Of a stretch of DNA of 64,000 nucleotides, positions 47,326 to 55,720 are shown piece after piece. The notes beneath the pieces are model-generated. The model was not told where the DNA came from, searched no databases, and saw nothing but the letters and a program-made list of their open reading frames with translations. Position numbers and translations under genes: made by a program. Numbering within the stretch: position 1 is the first letter of the stretch; each line of letters starts with the position of its first letter. The stretch is from Acinetobacter sp. NIPH 2699. Lineage in GTDB: Bacteria; Pseudomonadota; Gammaproteobacteria; Pseudomonadales; Moraxellaceae. The stretch is from the NCBI RefSeq assembly GCF_022549355.1, contig NZ_JAKZGL010000003.1, forward strand, positions 248,001 to 312,000, in the 5' to 3' direction.

Positions 47326-47788
47326 ACAATGCGCATTTACACTTATTGAACTCATGGTTACAGTCGCGATCATTGCTATTCTGGCAGTAATCGCGATACC
47401 CAGCTATGACATTTATATGCGCCGAGCCGATTTATCAACGGCACAACAAGAAATGCATAAAATCGCTGCTTTATTAGAAAAGCATCGAACACGTAACTTT
47501 AGTTATGAGGGTTTCGTATTGAAAGGAACATCGACAAATAAAGGCCCTTATTTTGATGTTTCAAATGCAACCAATACAACTTTGCTTATTCCTTTGGATA
47601 AGACAACTGGAAATCAAAAATTCACATTGATTTTGACAGTGGATTCACAGGCTTGGTCACTCAAAGCTGAAAGTCAAAGTCCCCGTAATTATTCCTTATT
47701 ATTCACCAGTATTGGCATAAAATGTAAAACTAAAACTCCAGCCAATATGACCAACCAAAGTTGTGGTGCGGAATCGGAAGATTGGTAA
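47318..47788 (+). CDS. PilE-type minor pilin (ComE-like paralogue), operon 2, with Ala before the cleavage site
   Basis: A 156-residue pilin-like protein starting at 47318, eight bases inside the end of pilY1. An ATG three codons earlier is also in frame. The N-terminus reads MNKQCA before FTLIELMVTVAIIAILAVIAIPSYD. The residue before the predicted cleavage site is Ala, not the near-invariant Gly, so processing by PilD may be slow or altered. Glu5 is present. Cysteines KCKT and QSCGAES near the end, and the tail EDW, pair it with the ComE-like gene of operon 1. No second PilE follows. Confidence 0.85.
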   Translation: MNKQCAFTLIELMVTVAIIAILAVIAIPSYDIYMRRADLSTAQQEMHKIAALLEKHRTRNFSYEGFVLKGTSTNKGPYFDVSNATNTTLLIPLDKTTGNQKFTLILTVDSQAWSLKAESQSPRNYSLLFTSIGIKCKTKTPANMTNQSCGAESEDW

Positions 47789-47953
47789 TAAATTGGGATT
47801 TCAATCATTTAAATTCAAAGCTGCGGATAACTTAATATTTGATCTTTCTTTCAGTGTAAATTTAACGTAGAATGTCGCCCTCTATTAAAGGGGTTTGAAA
47901 TGCTGTCGATGGTCGGCACAGGGATAATCCGTAAAAACTATAAGGTTGTTCTC

Positions 47954-48211
47954 ATGGTTGTTATTCGTTTAGCGCGCGGTGGTGCAAAAAAACGTCCGTT
48001 CTATCAAATTATTGTGACTGATAGCCGCAATGCACGTGATGGTCGTTTCATCGAACGTATCGGTTTCTTTAACCCAACTGCACAAGGTCAAGCTGAAAAA
48101 GTTCGTTTAGATGCTGATCGTTTTGCACACTGGGTTGCTCAAGGCGCTCAACCTTCTGAGCGTGTTGCTTCTTTAGCTGCTCAAGCTAAGAAAGCTGCAG
48201 CTACTGCATAA
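47954..48211 (+). CDS. rpsP: 30S ribosomal protein S16
   Basis: An 85-residue ribosomal protein starting [19 protein letters not shown], the invariant bacterial S16 opening, with [19 protein letters not shown] following. The ATG at 47954 is chosen because the protein then has family length; the longer frame adds 18 residues without similarity. First gene of rpsP-rimM-trmD-rplS. In Acinetobacter the minor-pilin operon normally lies directly upstream, so the second tip operon occupies that junction. Confidence 0.97.
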   Translation: MVVIRLARGGAKKRPFYQIIVTDSRNARDGRFIERIGFFNPTAQGQAEKVRLDADRFAHWVAQGAQPSERVASLAAQAKKAAATA

Positions 48212-48231
48212 ATTATTGTAGTAGGTAGCCC

Positions 48232-48780
48232 ATGACACCAATACAGAATGTACCAGAAGATCGTATTCAGATTGGACAGTTACGTTCAGCTTATGGATTA
48301 AATGGGTGGCTCTGGGTTTATTCAAATACTGAACCTATGAGCAATATGTTTGACTACCTGCCTTGGTATATTGAGACGAAGGCAGGTTGGCAAACAACTG
48401 ATGTGAAACGTTGGAAACCACATGGCAAAGGCTTGGTTGTTGCGTTAAAAGGTGTAAATGATCGCACTGGCGCTGAAAACCTAGTTGGCGCAAATATCTG
48501 GATTGCCAAATCACAGCTCCCAAAAGCAGATGTAAACGAGTATTACTGGTCTGATCTGAAAGGTTTAACAGTGTTAGGTCTTGATGATGAAGAACAGGAA
48601 GTTAATCTTGGTCAAATCTATGAGCTGTTTGAAACGGGTGCCAATGAAGTCATGGTTGTAAAAGCAACCCTTGATAGCATTGACTCTGAGGAGCGTATGA
48701 TTCCTTGGCACAAAGATGTGGTACAACGCGTTGATCTTGAAGCTGGTCGTATTTACGTCAATTGGGGCGTAGATTACTAA
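48232..48780 (+). CDS. rimM: Ribosome maturation factor RimM
   Basis: A 182-residue factor that binds S19 and helps assemble the head of the 30S subunit. The opening IQIGQLRSAYGLNGWLWVYSNT is the conserved RimM N-domain. The PRC-barrel C-domain contains YYWSDLKGL and ends IPWHKDVVQRVDLEAGRIYVNW. Twenty bases after rpsP. Confidence 0.96.
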   Translation: MTPIQNVPEDRIQIGQLRSAYGLNGWLWVYSNTEPMSNMFDYLPWYIETKAGWQTTDVKRWKPHGKGLVVALKGVNDRTGAENLVGANIWIAKSQLPKADVNEYYWSDLKGLTVLGLDDEEQEVNLGQIYELFETGANEVMVVKATLDSIDSEERMIPWHKDVVQRVDLEAGRIYVNWGVDY

Positions 48781-48825
48781 TCCTCTAGAGGATAGTCGCG
48801 CAGCAGGATAATAAAGGAGTCTGCG

Positions 48826-49563
48826 GTGTTTTTTGCAGTCATCACATTATTTCCTGAGATGTTCGACGCGATTACAGCGTACGGGATTAGCGGGCGTGCG
48901 GCGAAACGTGACATCGTGCAAGTCACTTGCATCAACCCACGAGATTTTGCTGAGGGCAACTACAAACGAGTGGATGAACGTCCATTCGGTGGTGGTCCTG
49001 GTATGGTAATGATGGCCGAGCCTTTGGCGAAAGCGATTTGCCATGCTAAACAACTTGCGATGCAAGCAGGCTGTGTTCATGCTCCTGTGGTGTATATGTC
49101 ACCACAAGGGCAAACCTTAAATGAACAGGCAGTACAACAATTTGTCGACTATGATGGCTTGATTGTATTGTGTGGGCGTTATGAAGGGGTCGATGAACGT
49201 TTAATCCAACATTATGTTGATCAAGAATGGTCAATTGGGGATTACGTTTTATCGGGTGGTGAACTCCCTGCGATGGTGTTATTAGACAGTATTATTCGTC
49301 GGTTGCCGAATGTGATGTCTGATGAGCAGTCGGCAATACAAGATTCTTTTGTGGATGGTCTATTGGACTGCCCACAATATACCAAGCCTGACCATTTTGA
49401 AGGTTTGGATGTGCCTGAGGTTTTAAAATCAGGACATCATGCCAATATTGAGAAATGGCGGTTTTTGCAGCGTTATCAACGAACTTTAGATCGCCGACCA
49501 GAGTTGGTGGAAAAAGTTGAGTTGACCAAGCAGCAAAAAAAATGGCTGGTAAATAAAGATTAG
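48826..49563 (+). CDS. trmD: tRNA (guanine37-N1)-methyltransferase TrmD
   Basis: A 245-residue SPOUT methyltransferase making m1G37 in tRNAs, which prevents frameshifting. The start is GTG at 48826 with a strong AAAGGAGT site. The deep-knot motifs are [13 protein letters not shown] and [23 protein letters not shown] is also diagnostic. Third gene of the ribosomal operon, separated from rplS by a 212-bp leader-like spacer with hairpins. Confidence 0.97.
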   Translation: MFFAVITLFPEMFDAITAYGISGRAAKRDIVQVTCINPRDFAEGNYKRVDERPFGGGPGMVMMAEPLAKAICHAKQLAMQAGCVHAPVVYMSPQGQTLNEQAVQQFVDYDGLIVLCGRYEGVDERLIQHYVDQEWSIGDYVLSGGELPAMVLLDSIIRRLPNVMSDEQSAIQDSFVDGLLDCPQYTKPDHFEGLDVPEVLKSGHHANIEKWRFLQRYQRTLDRRPELVEKVELTKQQKKWLVNKD

Positions 49564-49632
49564 CAGAGAGATATCTTTGCACAGAGGAATGAAAGGTCCT
49601 CAACCAGACAAGAAGCGATGCTTTGAGTTGAG

Positions 49633-49687
49633 ACTTAAACTGAGTTTAAGTTTAAATAGGCTCTTGAAGGCAGTCTGTTTTCAAGAG
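49633..49687 (+). promoter_or_regulatory. Two hairpins in the trmD-rplS spacer (candidate leader RNA)
   Basis: An 8-bp stem ACTTAAAC/GTTTAAGT with 3-nt loop (49633-49651) is followed by an 8-bp stem CTCTTGAA/TTCAAGAG (49661-49668 with 49680-49687). No reading frame is credible here and no T-run follows, so they are unlikely to be terminators. They could form an rplS leader or an RNA-processing site; function unknown. Confidence 0.4.
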
Positions 49688-49775
49688 AAAGTTAAACGGG
49701 TCGATATGCGCTTTAGCCTCTATCCCCAGCGGTGTAAGAGACCTCTTCTCTCCCGCAATTATGGAGATTCCCACA

Positions 49776-50147
49776 ATGAGTGGTAAACATCCTTTAGTTC
49801 AAGTAATTGAAAATGCACAGTTAAAAACTGATATCCCAGCTTTTGCTCCAGGCGACACAGTTATTGTTTCTGTAAAAGTAAAAGAAGGTAACCGTGAACG
49901 TCTTCAGGCATATGAAGGTGTTGTGATTGCGAAGAAAAACCGTGGCTTGAACTCAGCTTTCACTGTTCGTAAAATTTCTAGTGGTGTTGGTGTTGAGCGT
50001 GTTTTCCAAACTCACTCTCCAATCGTTGCTAAAATTGAAGTGAAACGTCGTGGTGATGTACGTCGTGCGAAACTTTACTACCTACGTGGATTGACTGGTA
50101 AAGCTGCTCGTATTCGTGAAAAATTACCAGCGCGTAAACAAGGTTAA
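49776..50147 (+). CDS. rplS: 50S ribosomal protein L19
   Basis: A 123-residue ribosomal protein starting [15 protein letters not shown]. The ATG at 49776 has GGAG upstream; one five codons earlier lacks the family start. The conserved [20 protein letters not shown] and [16 protein letters not shown] segments are present. It ends the operon, with a strong terminator after. Confidence 0.97.
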   Translation: MSGKHPLVQVIENAQLKTDIPAFAPGDTVIVSVKVKEGNRERLQAYEGVVIAKKNRGLNSAFTVRKISSGVGVERVFQTHSPIVAKIEVKRRGDVRRAKLYYLRGLTGKAARIREKLPARKQG

Positions 50148-50162
50148 TCTTTGTTTAAATGC

Positions 50163-50193
50163 AAAAAAATGCGCCAATAGGCGCATTTTTTTA
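50163..50193. terminator. Bidirectional intrinsic terminator between rplS and the lipase gene
   Basis: A 13-bp perfect stem (50163-50175 with 50180-50192), AATA loop, with seven A before and seven T after. It can end both rplS and the convergent lipase gene. Confidence 0.95.
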
Positions 50194-50200
50194 TGTCAGT

Positions 50201-51175
50201 TTATAGTCCTTGTAATTTGAGACGGTTGGCGTGTTGACGGTAAATATCAACAGGATTCGGGGCAAAGATTGATCTCAATCCGAGTACTTGATTGACCTCA
50301 TCGGCATGATTCCAATATAAATTATCTCGAATAGTCCGCCCGAATTTCGCACTACAGCGGCTGACCATACCATCATTATCACCTTTCGGATCAACAATCA
50401 GACTTGTTCCACCAAACATCAGATCAAGAGGATCAAGTAGGTTGGTCACAGGCTGCGTTCCTGAAAAAGAATACAGATAGATGCCGTTCTCTTGATAGGC
50501 TCCTTCACCACAGGCTGTGGTTGGAACACCCATAGGAAACTGTGCATTAAACTGAGCTGAGCCTTCTACCGAAATACTATGCCCCGCTGCTGCGGCATCA
50601 TGTGGATAGCTTTTTGGGTCGAGTCCCTGTGCCCACACGGTTGCAGCCGAGAAAAAGTTGGTCATGGCAATCCCTGCATGACCCAAAATTGTTCCATTAC
50701 TTTTCATGAGTAGACTGGCAACAGGTGAGCCTTTATGTGTTCCACTCACACTGGTTAAAGAGGCTACGGCGTCAGGTTTCATTGCCGCAACATAACGTGA
50801 GGTAGGACCACCTTGGCTATGGGCAATGAAATTCACTTTTTGGGCCCCAGTGATCGCGAGGATTTCCTCAGTTTGCTGTAGCAGTTGTTCACCACGGATT
50901 TCATTGGAATTAAAGGGTGAAAGACGTGCTGCCCAAACATTTGCGCCGTTTCGAGCAAGATCAGGTAAAATCTGATGCCAGTAATCTACACCTAAAGGAT
51001 CACTGCCAACACGAGAAAATCCAGCGACACCATGCACAAAAATGATTGGGTATTTGGTTTGGGCATAGTTGGAGTGAATAGCATTTACTTTCACTTGTGT
51101 TGCATTGGAGGCATAACTGTTGGATATACCCATTGCTATCATCGAGATAGCTAGGTAGCGAATAAGTTTTTGCAT
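50201..51175 (-). CDS. lipA: Secreted triacylglycerol lipase (family I, LipA-like)
   Basis: A 324-residue exported lipase with a signal peptide ending near YASNA (about 23). The oxyanion segment YPIIFVHGVAGFSRVG and the nucleophile elbow AHSQGG (Ser120) are family I features. The acid and base are likely in the GDNDGMVS segment and in WNHADEVNQ. It depends on a foldase, which is encoded just upstream. Two cysteines (TACGEGA, SRCSAK) could form the single conserved disulfide. The type II secretion system would export it. Confidence 0.92.
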   Translation of the reverse strand: MQKLIRYLAISMIAMGISNSYASNATQVKVNAIHSNYAQTKYPIIFVHGVAGFSRVGSDPLGVDYWHQILPDLARNGANVWAARLSPFNSNEIRGEQLLQQTEEILAITGAQKVNFIAHSQGGPTSRYVAAMKPDAVASLTSVSGTHKGSPVASLLMKSNGTILGHAGIAMTNFFSAATVWAQGLDPKSYPHDAAAAGHSISVEGSAQFNAQFPMGVPTTACGEGAYQENGIYLYSFSGTQPVTNLLDPLDLMFGGTSLIVDPKGDNDGMVSRCSAKFGRTIRDNLYWNHADEVNQVLGLRSIFAPNPVDIYRQHANRLKLQGL

Positions 51176-51279
51176 TGTATTACTCTCAATTTTTTGTTTT
51201 CATTTGGGTCTTAATGTGATTGCGAACTTCACATTGCTTCCGTGCTCAATAGCGTTATTGCAATGTTTTATCGTACGTG

Positions 51280-52326
51280 CTAATTACTAAATGGCAGTGT
51301 TCCTCCTTGATCATAGACTGTTTCAAAAGTTTGTAAGCGTCGTTGTTCCTGTACAGATTGAAACTGTTGTTGTTGGATTTTTTGAATGCTTTGTACTTTA
51401 GCCGATGAACTCATATTGCTATCAAGAATACTTTGACGCTCATTCAGATAATGCTGTACGCGTTGTTTCCAGTCTGATCTTTGTTGATCGAGTTGTTCTA
51501 AACGTCGAGTTGCTGCTTCACCGACTCGGCTGACACGCATATTGCGTAGCTCTTGGGCTGAACCATGTCGCGCTTGAATCTGTGCTGTTAAAGCCCGTAA
51601 ATCCTCTAATTGGGATAATGCTTTGAGGTTCTCTTGCCATTGCTGAGGTAATTGGTCAAAACGTTGTTGTAATCGTTGTGCTTTGGCTGCTTCACTCAGT
51701 TTGGCGTCTTCCAAAATTTTCATGCGATCTAGCATATATTGTTGATAAATATCTTCTGTACCAAATAAACCTTGTATTTCCATGCTGGAAAAAAAATGTT
51801 GTTTTAAATCGTGCATTGCATTAAAAACGCTTTGAAAGTAATCCACATTTTCTTGTGTAGGTTGATCGACTTGTAATTGAGCAAGTTTTTGTCGGTAGTC
51901 TAAATAACGTGTCCATAGCGCCAGAATTTGTTGCTGTTGTGCTGCTTGAAAATGTTGAACAAGATAGAGCTGAAAATGATGCCGAATTTCGTTGATATTT
52001 CGTTCCCCATATTGTGAAATAAAATATTCGAAACAGTTTCGAGTTTGTTCGTTTATGATCAAACGCTGTGAGGCATTAAACTGCAATTGACAATTTGTTG
52101 CGGTGTCTAATTGACTTATACTGCGAAAATCATCCTCAAATTTGTTCTCAGCTTTCTGTGGAGTATCATGAGATAGGTGCTGATCTTGTGTGTGACTTGA
52201 TTGCTGTACTGAGTTGGATACAGTTTTTGCTTGTTTGGGATATAACCCATACAACACCAGCAGCAGTAGTACCGAAATGATAAATACCCCATAGCGTCTG
52301 CTGATCTTTTTCCCATTTTTGTTCAT
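51280..52326 (-). CDS. lipB: Lipase-specific foldase (Lif/LipB)
   Basis: A 348-residue steric chaperone anchored in the inner membrane. One N-terminal transmembrane helix (about 11-30) precedes a periplasmic helical domain rich in Gln and charged residues. The conserved foldase motif is RNCFEYFISQYGE (about residues 96-108). It wraps the lipase during folding. Chaperone before lipase is the order known in Acinetobacter, opposite to that in Pseudomonas. A palindrome lies just upstream of the start. Confidence 0.92.
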   Translation of the reverse strand: MNKNGKKISRRYGVFIISVLLLLVLYGLYPKQAKTVSNSVQQSSHTQDQHLSHDTPQKAENKFEDDFRSISQLDTATNCQLQFNASQRLIINEQTRNCFEYFISQYGERNINEIRHHFQLYLVQHFQAAQQQQILALWTRYLDYRQKLAQLQVDQPTQENVDYFQSVFNAMHDLKQHFFSSMEIQGLFGTEDIYQQYMLDRMKILEDAKLSEAAKAQRLQQRFDQLPQQWQENLKALSQLEDLRALTAQIQARHGSAQELRNMRVSRVGEAATRRLEQLDQQRSDWKQRVQHYLNERQSILDSNMSSSAKVQSIQKIQQQQFQSVQEQRRLQTFETVYDQGGTLPFSN

Positions 52327-52340
52327 TAGATATCATCCAT

Positions 52341-52370
52341 TTTCTTTTTGTTTTCGAAAACGAAAAGAAA
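52341..52370. promoter_or_regulatory. 30-bp palindrome in the lipB/truB divergent spacer
   Basis: A near-perfect palindrome centred on TTCGAA, with 14 of 15 pairs complementary and the remaining one T with G. It lies 15-44 bases upstream of the foldase start, where a regulator could block or activate transcription. The regulator is unknown. Confidence 0.45.
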
Positions 52371-52463
52371 TCTAGCACAATAGTTGTTTTTTTAAACAGC
52401 TAATTTTTAAAAATCCGATGAATAGTTTTGCTAAAATGTATCTTTGTATTTCGACTTTTATTT

Positions 52464-53357
52464 ATGAAAAAAAGTGCTTATCGTCATCTCAGTGGTGTGT
52501 TTTTATTAAATAAGCCTTTAGGGATCAGTTCAAACTCAGCATTGCAAAAAGTACGTCGACTTTTTAATGCTCAAAAAGCAGGACATACAGGGTCTTTAGA
52601 TCCGTTGGCAACAGGACTATTGCCAATCTGCTTGGGGGAAGCAACCAAGTTCTCGCATTATTTATTGGATTCAAGCAAGCGTTATCAAACTACAGTCAAG
52701 TTAGGGCAAACGACAACGACTGGTGATGTCGAAGGTGAAATTCTCCAGCAGAGAGAAGTACTACCTTTAACCCAAGAAAGCATTGAACAGGTTTTGGCAC
52801 AATTCCGTGGTGATATTCAGCAAATTCCACCGATGTATTCCGCTTTAAAACGCGATGGACGACCGCTGTATGAGCTGGCACGTCAAGGCATTGAGATTGA
52901 GCGTGAAGCGCGTCCAGTGACGATTTACGACTTGAGCCTGATTGATTTTAATGAAGATAGTTTAACGCTAGATGTAAGGTGTTCTAAGGGCACTTATATC
53001 CGTGTGCTTGGTGAAGACATTGGTGAAGCCTTAGGGTGTGGTGGGCATTTAACGAAATTGCACCGTACCCAAACAGGTCATTTTGAGATCAATCCAAGCT
53101 ATACCATTGAATATTTAGAAAGCCTCTCGCAACAAGACCGAGATGCGTTATTACTTCCTGTGTATGCACCTATTGAGCATTTTCCTAGAGTTCAGTTACC
53201 AGAAGGACGTGAAAAATATTTTGGTAATGGTCAGGAAAGTAATATTGAACATGAGGCCGTTGCGGAAGTATTGGTCTTTGATGGCGAACGTTGTTTGGGG
53301 TTGGCTGAAATCACCGATAAGAAACGTCTCGTGCCAAAACGCCTTTTGAATTTGTAG
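52464..53357 (+). CDS. truB: tRNA pseudouridine-55 synthase TruB
   Basis: A 297-residue pseudouridine synthase for U55 of tRNA. The ATG at 52464 ([18 protein letters not shown]) is preferred; 12 codons upstream in frame look unrelated. The catalytic Asp46 is in [33 protein letters not shown] and [19 protein letters not shown] are conserved, as is the C-terminal PUA region. In many bacteria truB follows rbfA; here it stands alone beside the lipase genes. Confidence 0.96.
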   Translation: MKKSAYRHLSGVFLLNKPLGISSNSALQKVRRLFNAQKAGHTGSLDPLATGLLPICLGEATKFSHYLLDSSKRYQTTVKLGQTTTTGDVEGEILQQREVLPLTQESIEQVLAQFRGDIQQIPPMYSALKRDGRPLYELARQGIEIEREARPVTIYDLSLIDFNEDSLTLDVRCSKGTYIRVLGEDIGEALGCGGHLTKLHRTQTGHFEINPSYTIEYLESLSQQDRDALLLPVYAPIEHFPRVQLPEGREKYFGNGQESNIEHEAVAEVLVFDGERCLGLAEITDKKRLVPKRLLNL

Positions 53358-53368
53358 AGTAAGCATTG

Positions 53369-54139
53369 ATGGAATGGGAACTGGTTCTGAGTTTAGTGTT
53401 CTTTGCTTTTTGTGCAGGAACCATTGATGCCGCTGTTGGCGGTGGGGGATTGATTCAAATCCCTGCGTTGATGGGTGCATTACCTCAAACAGCCCCAGCA
53501 ACCATCTTTGGTACCAATAAATTGGCATCCATCTGTGGGACTGCGTCAGCGGCATTCTCATTTGTACGACGGGTTAAATTGAAGTGGCCACTCTTGGTGG
53601 TCATTGCGATTTTTGCATTTGTCAGTTCTTTTGCTGGCGCTGCATGCGTTTCAATGATTCCAACCCATATTTTAAGACCGTTTGTTTTGTTCATGTTGAT
53701 CGTGATCGCGATTTATACCTTGATGAAAAAGCAGTTTGGGCAAGTACATGTTGATCAGCGAATCACACCAAAGTTACTGTTTTTTGCAGCAATCGGTAGC
53801 CTTGCGATTGGTTTCTATGATGGAATTTTTGGTCCAGGAACAGGCAGTTTCTTTATTTTCTTTTTTATTCGTTTTTTACAAGTCGATTTCTTACATGCTT
53901 CTGCTTTGTCAAAAATTGGAAACTTCATGACCAATCTGGCTGCATTGAGTTTTTTCGTTCCGACAGGGCATGTGTTGTTTAGTTTAGGTTTAATGATGGC
54001 GGTAGCAAATATTGCAGGTTCATTATTAGGGGTACGTTTAGCGTTAAAATATGGCAGTGGATTTATCCGTATTCTCTTTCTTATTTTGGTCAGTATCTTA
54101 ATTTGTCGATTAGGCTATCAAATGATGGTTGCAGCTTGA
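53369..54139 (+). CDS. TSUP (TauE/SafE) family permease
   Basis: A 256-residue inner-membrane protein with about 7-8 hydrophobic helices. The duplicated signature is seen as FCAGTIDAAVGGGGLIQIPAL near the N-terminus and as GFYDGIFGPGTGSFFIFFF in the second half, the TauE/SafE pattern. These proteins move sulfur compounds such as sulfite or sulfoacetate, but the substrate here is unknown. It lies 11 bases after truB. Confidence 0.88.
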   Translation: MEWELVLSLVFFAFCAGTIDAAVGGGGLIQIPALMGALPQTAPATIFGTNKLASICGTASAAFSFVRRVKLKWPLLVVIAIFAFVSSFAGAACVSMIPTHILRPFVLFMLIVIAIYTLMKKQFGQVHVDQRITPKLLFFAAIGSLAIGFYDGIFGPGTGSFFIFFFIRFLQVDFLHASALSKIGNFMTNLAALSFFVPTGHVLFSLGLMMAVANIAGSLLGVRLALKYGSGFIRILFLILVSILICRLGYQMMVAA

Positions 54140-54291
54140 ATCTCAATGTAAATTTTCACTACAAAAACATACTTAAATAGCGCTGTATAAAAAAACGACA
54201 CTTTCTAATATGGAGGATCAGCCAAGCACAACAGCATAATGATGGCTTTAAATCATATGTTGATGTTGTTAGCCAATCATAGAGGTGATCG

Positions 54292-54738
54292 ATGAATATA
54301 TTTGAAGCACTCAGAGAAAGTCATGAACAACAACGCAGTCTCGCTCAAAAATTAATTCAAACCAGCGGACTGAGTGATGAGCGAAAACAATTATTTAAAT
54401 TATTAAAAAATGAATTATATGCCCATTCAGTGGCTGAGGATCGTTATTTATATATTCCACTGATGTTTAATGATGTGGGTTTGGATATTACTCGCCATGC
54501 GTTGGCAGAACATCATGAAATGGATGAGTTAATCGAAAAACTGGAAGAAACGGATATGAGCAATCCAAGCTGGTTGGCGACAGCTAAACAGCTCAGTGAA
54601 ACAGTGCATCATCATTTGGAAGAGGAGGAGCATACATTTTTTCAGCAAGCAGGAAAAATTTTAGCTGATCCTGACAAAAAAAGCCTCGCTCAGAAATATT
54701 TAAAGGAATATCGTAAATATAAGGTTTCAGAAACTTAA
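54292..54738 (+). CDS. Hemerythrin HHE-domain protein
   Basis: A 148-residue four-helix protein with hemerythrin-like iron ligands: ESHEQQ (His11), YAHSVAEDRY (HxxxE), AEHHEMDE and VHHHLEEEEHTFF. Such proteins bind a non-haem di-iron site and react with O2, NO or peroxide; some repair Fe-S clusters. Stand-alone gene, preceded by GAGGTG. Confidence 0.9.
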   Translation: MNIFEALRESHEQQRSLAQKLIQTSGLSDERKQLFKLLKNELYAHSVAEDRYLYIPLMFNDVGLDITRHALAEHHEMDELIEKLEETDMSNPSWLATAKQLSETVHHHLEEEEHTFFQQAGKILADPDKKSLAQKYLKEYRKYKVSET

Positions 54739-54764
54739 GATTGAGCTACCCCTCATAACAATGT

Positions 54765-55628
54765 CTAGGGAACTTGCTTTTCCCCACGTAAGGTCACACC
54801 GATAGATGCTGCCATAATACATGCAAGCGCAACCCACTGAATTAGGCTAATTTGCTCATGTAAGATGACCAAGCCAGCCAACGCGGCTAAGGCTGGTGCA
54901 AGGCTTGAGAGCGTACCATAGCTGAGTTTACTTAAGCGTTTCAGTGCCATTAAATCCAGTGCATAGGGAATAGCCGTTGCTAATACTGCGATCACTAAGG
55001 CTTTGCCCCAGTATTGAGTATCAAGTAAGGCGGGTGCATTGCTCCATAGACCAAAAGGCAGTAAGGTCAATGCCGATAAACCAATTGCAATGGTAAGCGC
55101 ATGCATGCCCATATCTTGCTGAGCTACACGATGTCCAAAATAAATATAAAGTGCCCAGAAAAATCCAGCACCTAAAGCACATGCTGCGCCAATATAAGAG
55201 AAATTATGCTGATTGGCATCATGCCACGGTACCATCAATGCAATGCCGATAATCGCAAATATCACCCAAATATAATCACTACGTTGTTTGATTGAGAGCA
55301 AAGCCAGACTCAAAGGGCCAATAAATTCTAAACCAACGGCAATCCCTTGGGGCAGTTTGCCCAAAGAGGTATAAAATAGGATATTCATACAGCCTAAAGA
55401 AGCACTGTACAGCAATAAATCCCGCCATTTGAGTTGTTTGAGCTTGGACAAGATCGTCCATGAACGGAACATGACCGCAACAATAATGGTCGCAAAGCTG
55501 AGTCTTAAAATCGTCACTGTCAGTGGGTCGAGTGTTGTGATCAGTTGCTTGGCAAACGAAGCACTGATCTGATACGCAACCATGGATAGGATCATGTACA
55601 GCACTGCAACCAATTGAAGATTTTTCAT
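54765..55628 (-). CDS. EamA/DMT-family exporter, RhtA-like
   Basis: A 287-residue transporter with about ten hydrophobic helices in two EamA repeats. The segment MNILFYTSLGKLPQGIAVGLEFIGPLSLALL matches RhtA, an exporter of threonine and homoserine. The downstream neighbour on the same strand is a paralogue sharing the same segment. Substrate remains inferred. Confidence 0.85.
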   Translation of the reverse strand: MKNLQLVAVLYMILSMVAYQISASFAKQLITTLDPLTVTILRLSFATIIVAVMFRSWTILSKLKQLKWRDLLLYSASLGCMNILFYTSLGKLPQGIAVGLEFIGPLSLALLSIKQRSDYIWVIFAIIGIALMVPWHDANQHNFSYIGAACALGAGFFWALYIYFGHRVAQQDMGMHALTIAIGLSALTLLPFGLWSNAPALLDTQYWGKALVIAVLATAIPYALDLMALKRLSKLSYGTLSSLAPALAALAGLVILHEQISLIQWVALACIMAASIGVTLRGEKQVP

Positions 55629-55720
55629 GGCAGATCTACGAAATAGAAGTAAAAAGGTCTAAACAACGGCTATGATGATCATACTGTGTGATGGTTGCAT
55701 TTTTATCGCAAAGCGGCATT

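Noticed and set aside
49577..49786. Open frame of 69 codons between trmD and rplS
   Set aside because: No similarity pattern; covers the hairpin-rich leader and runs into rplS in another frame.
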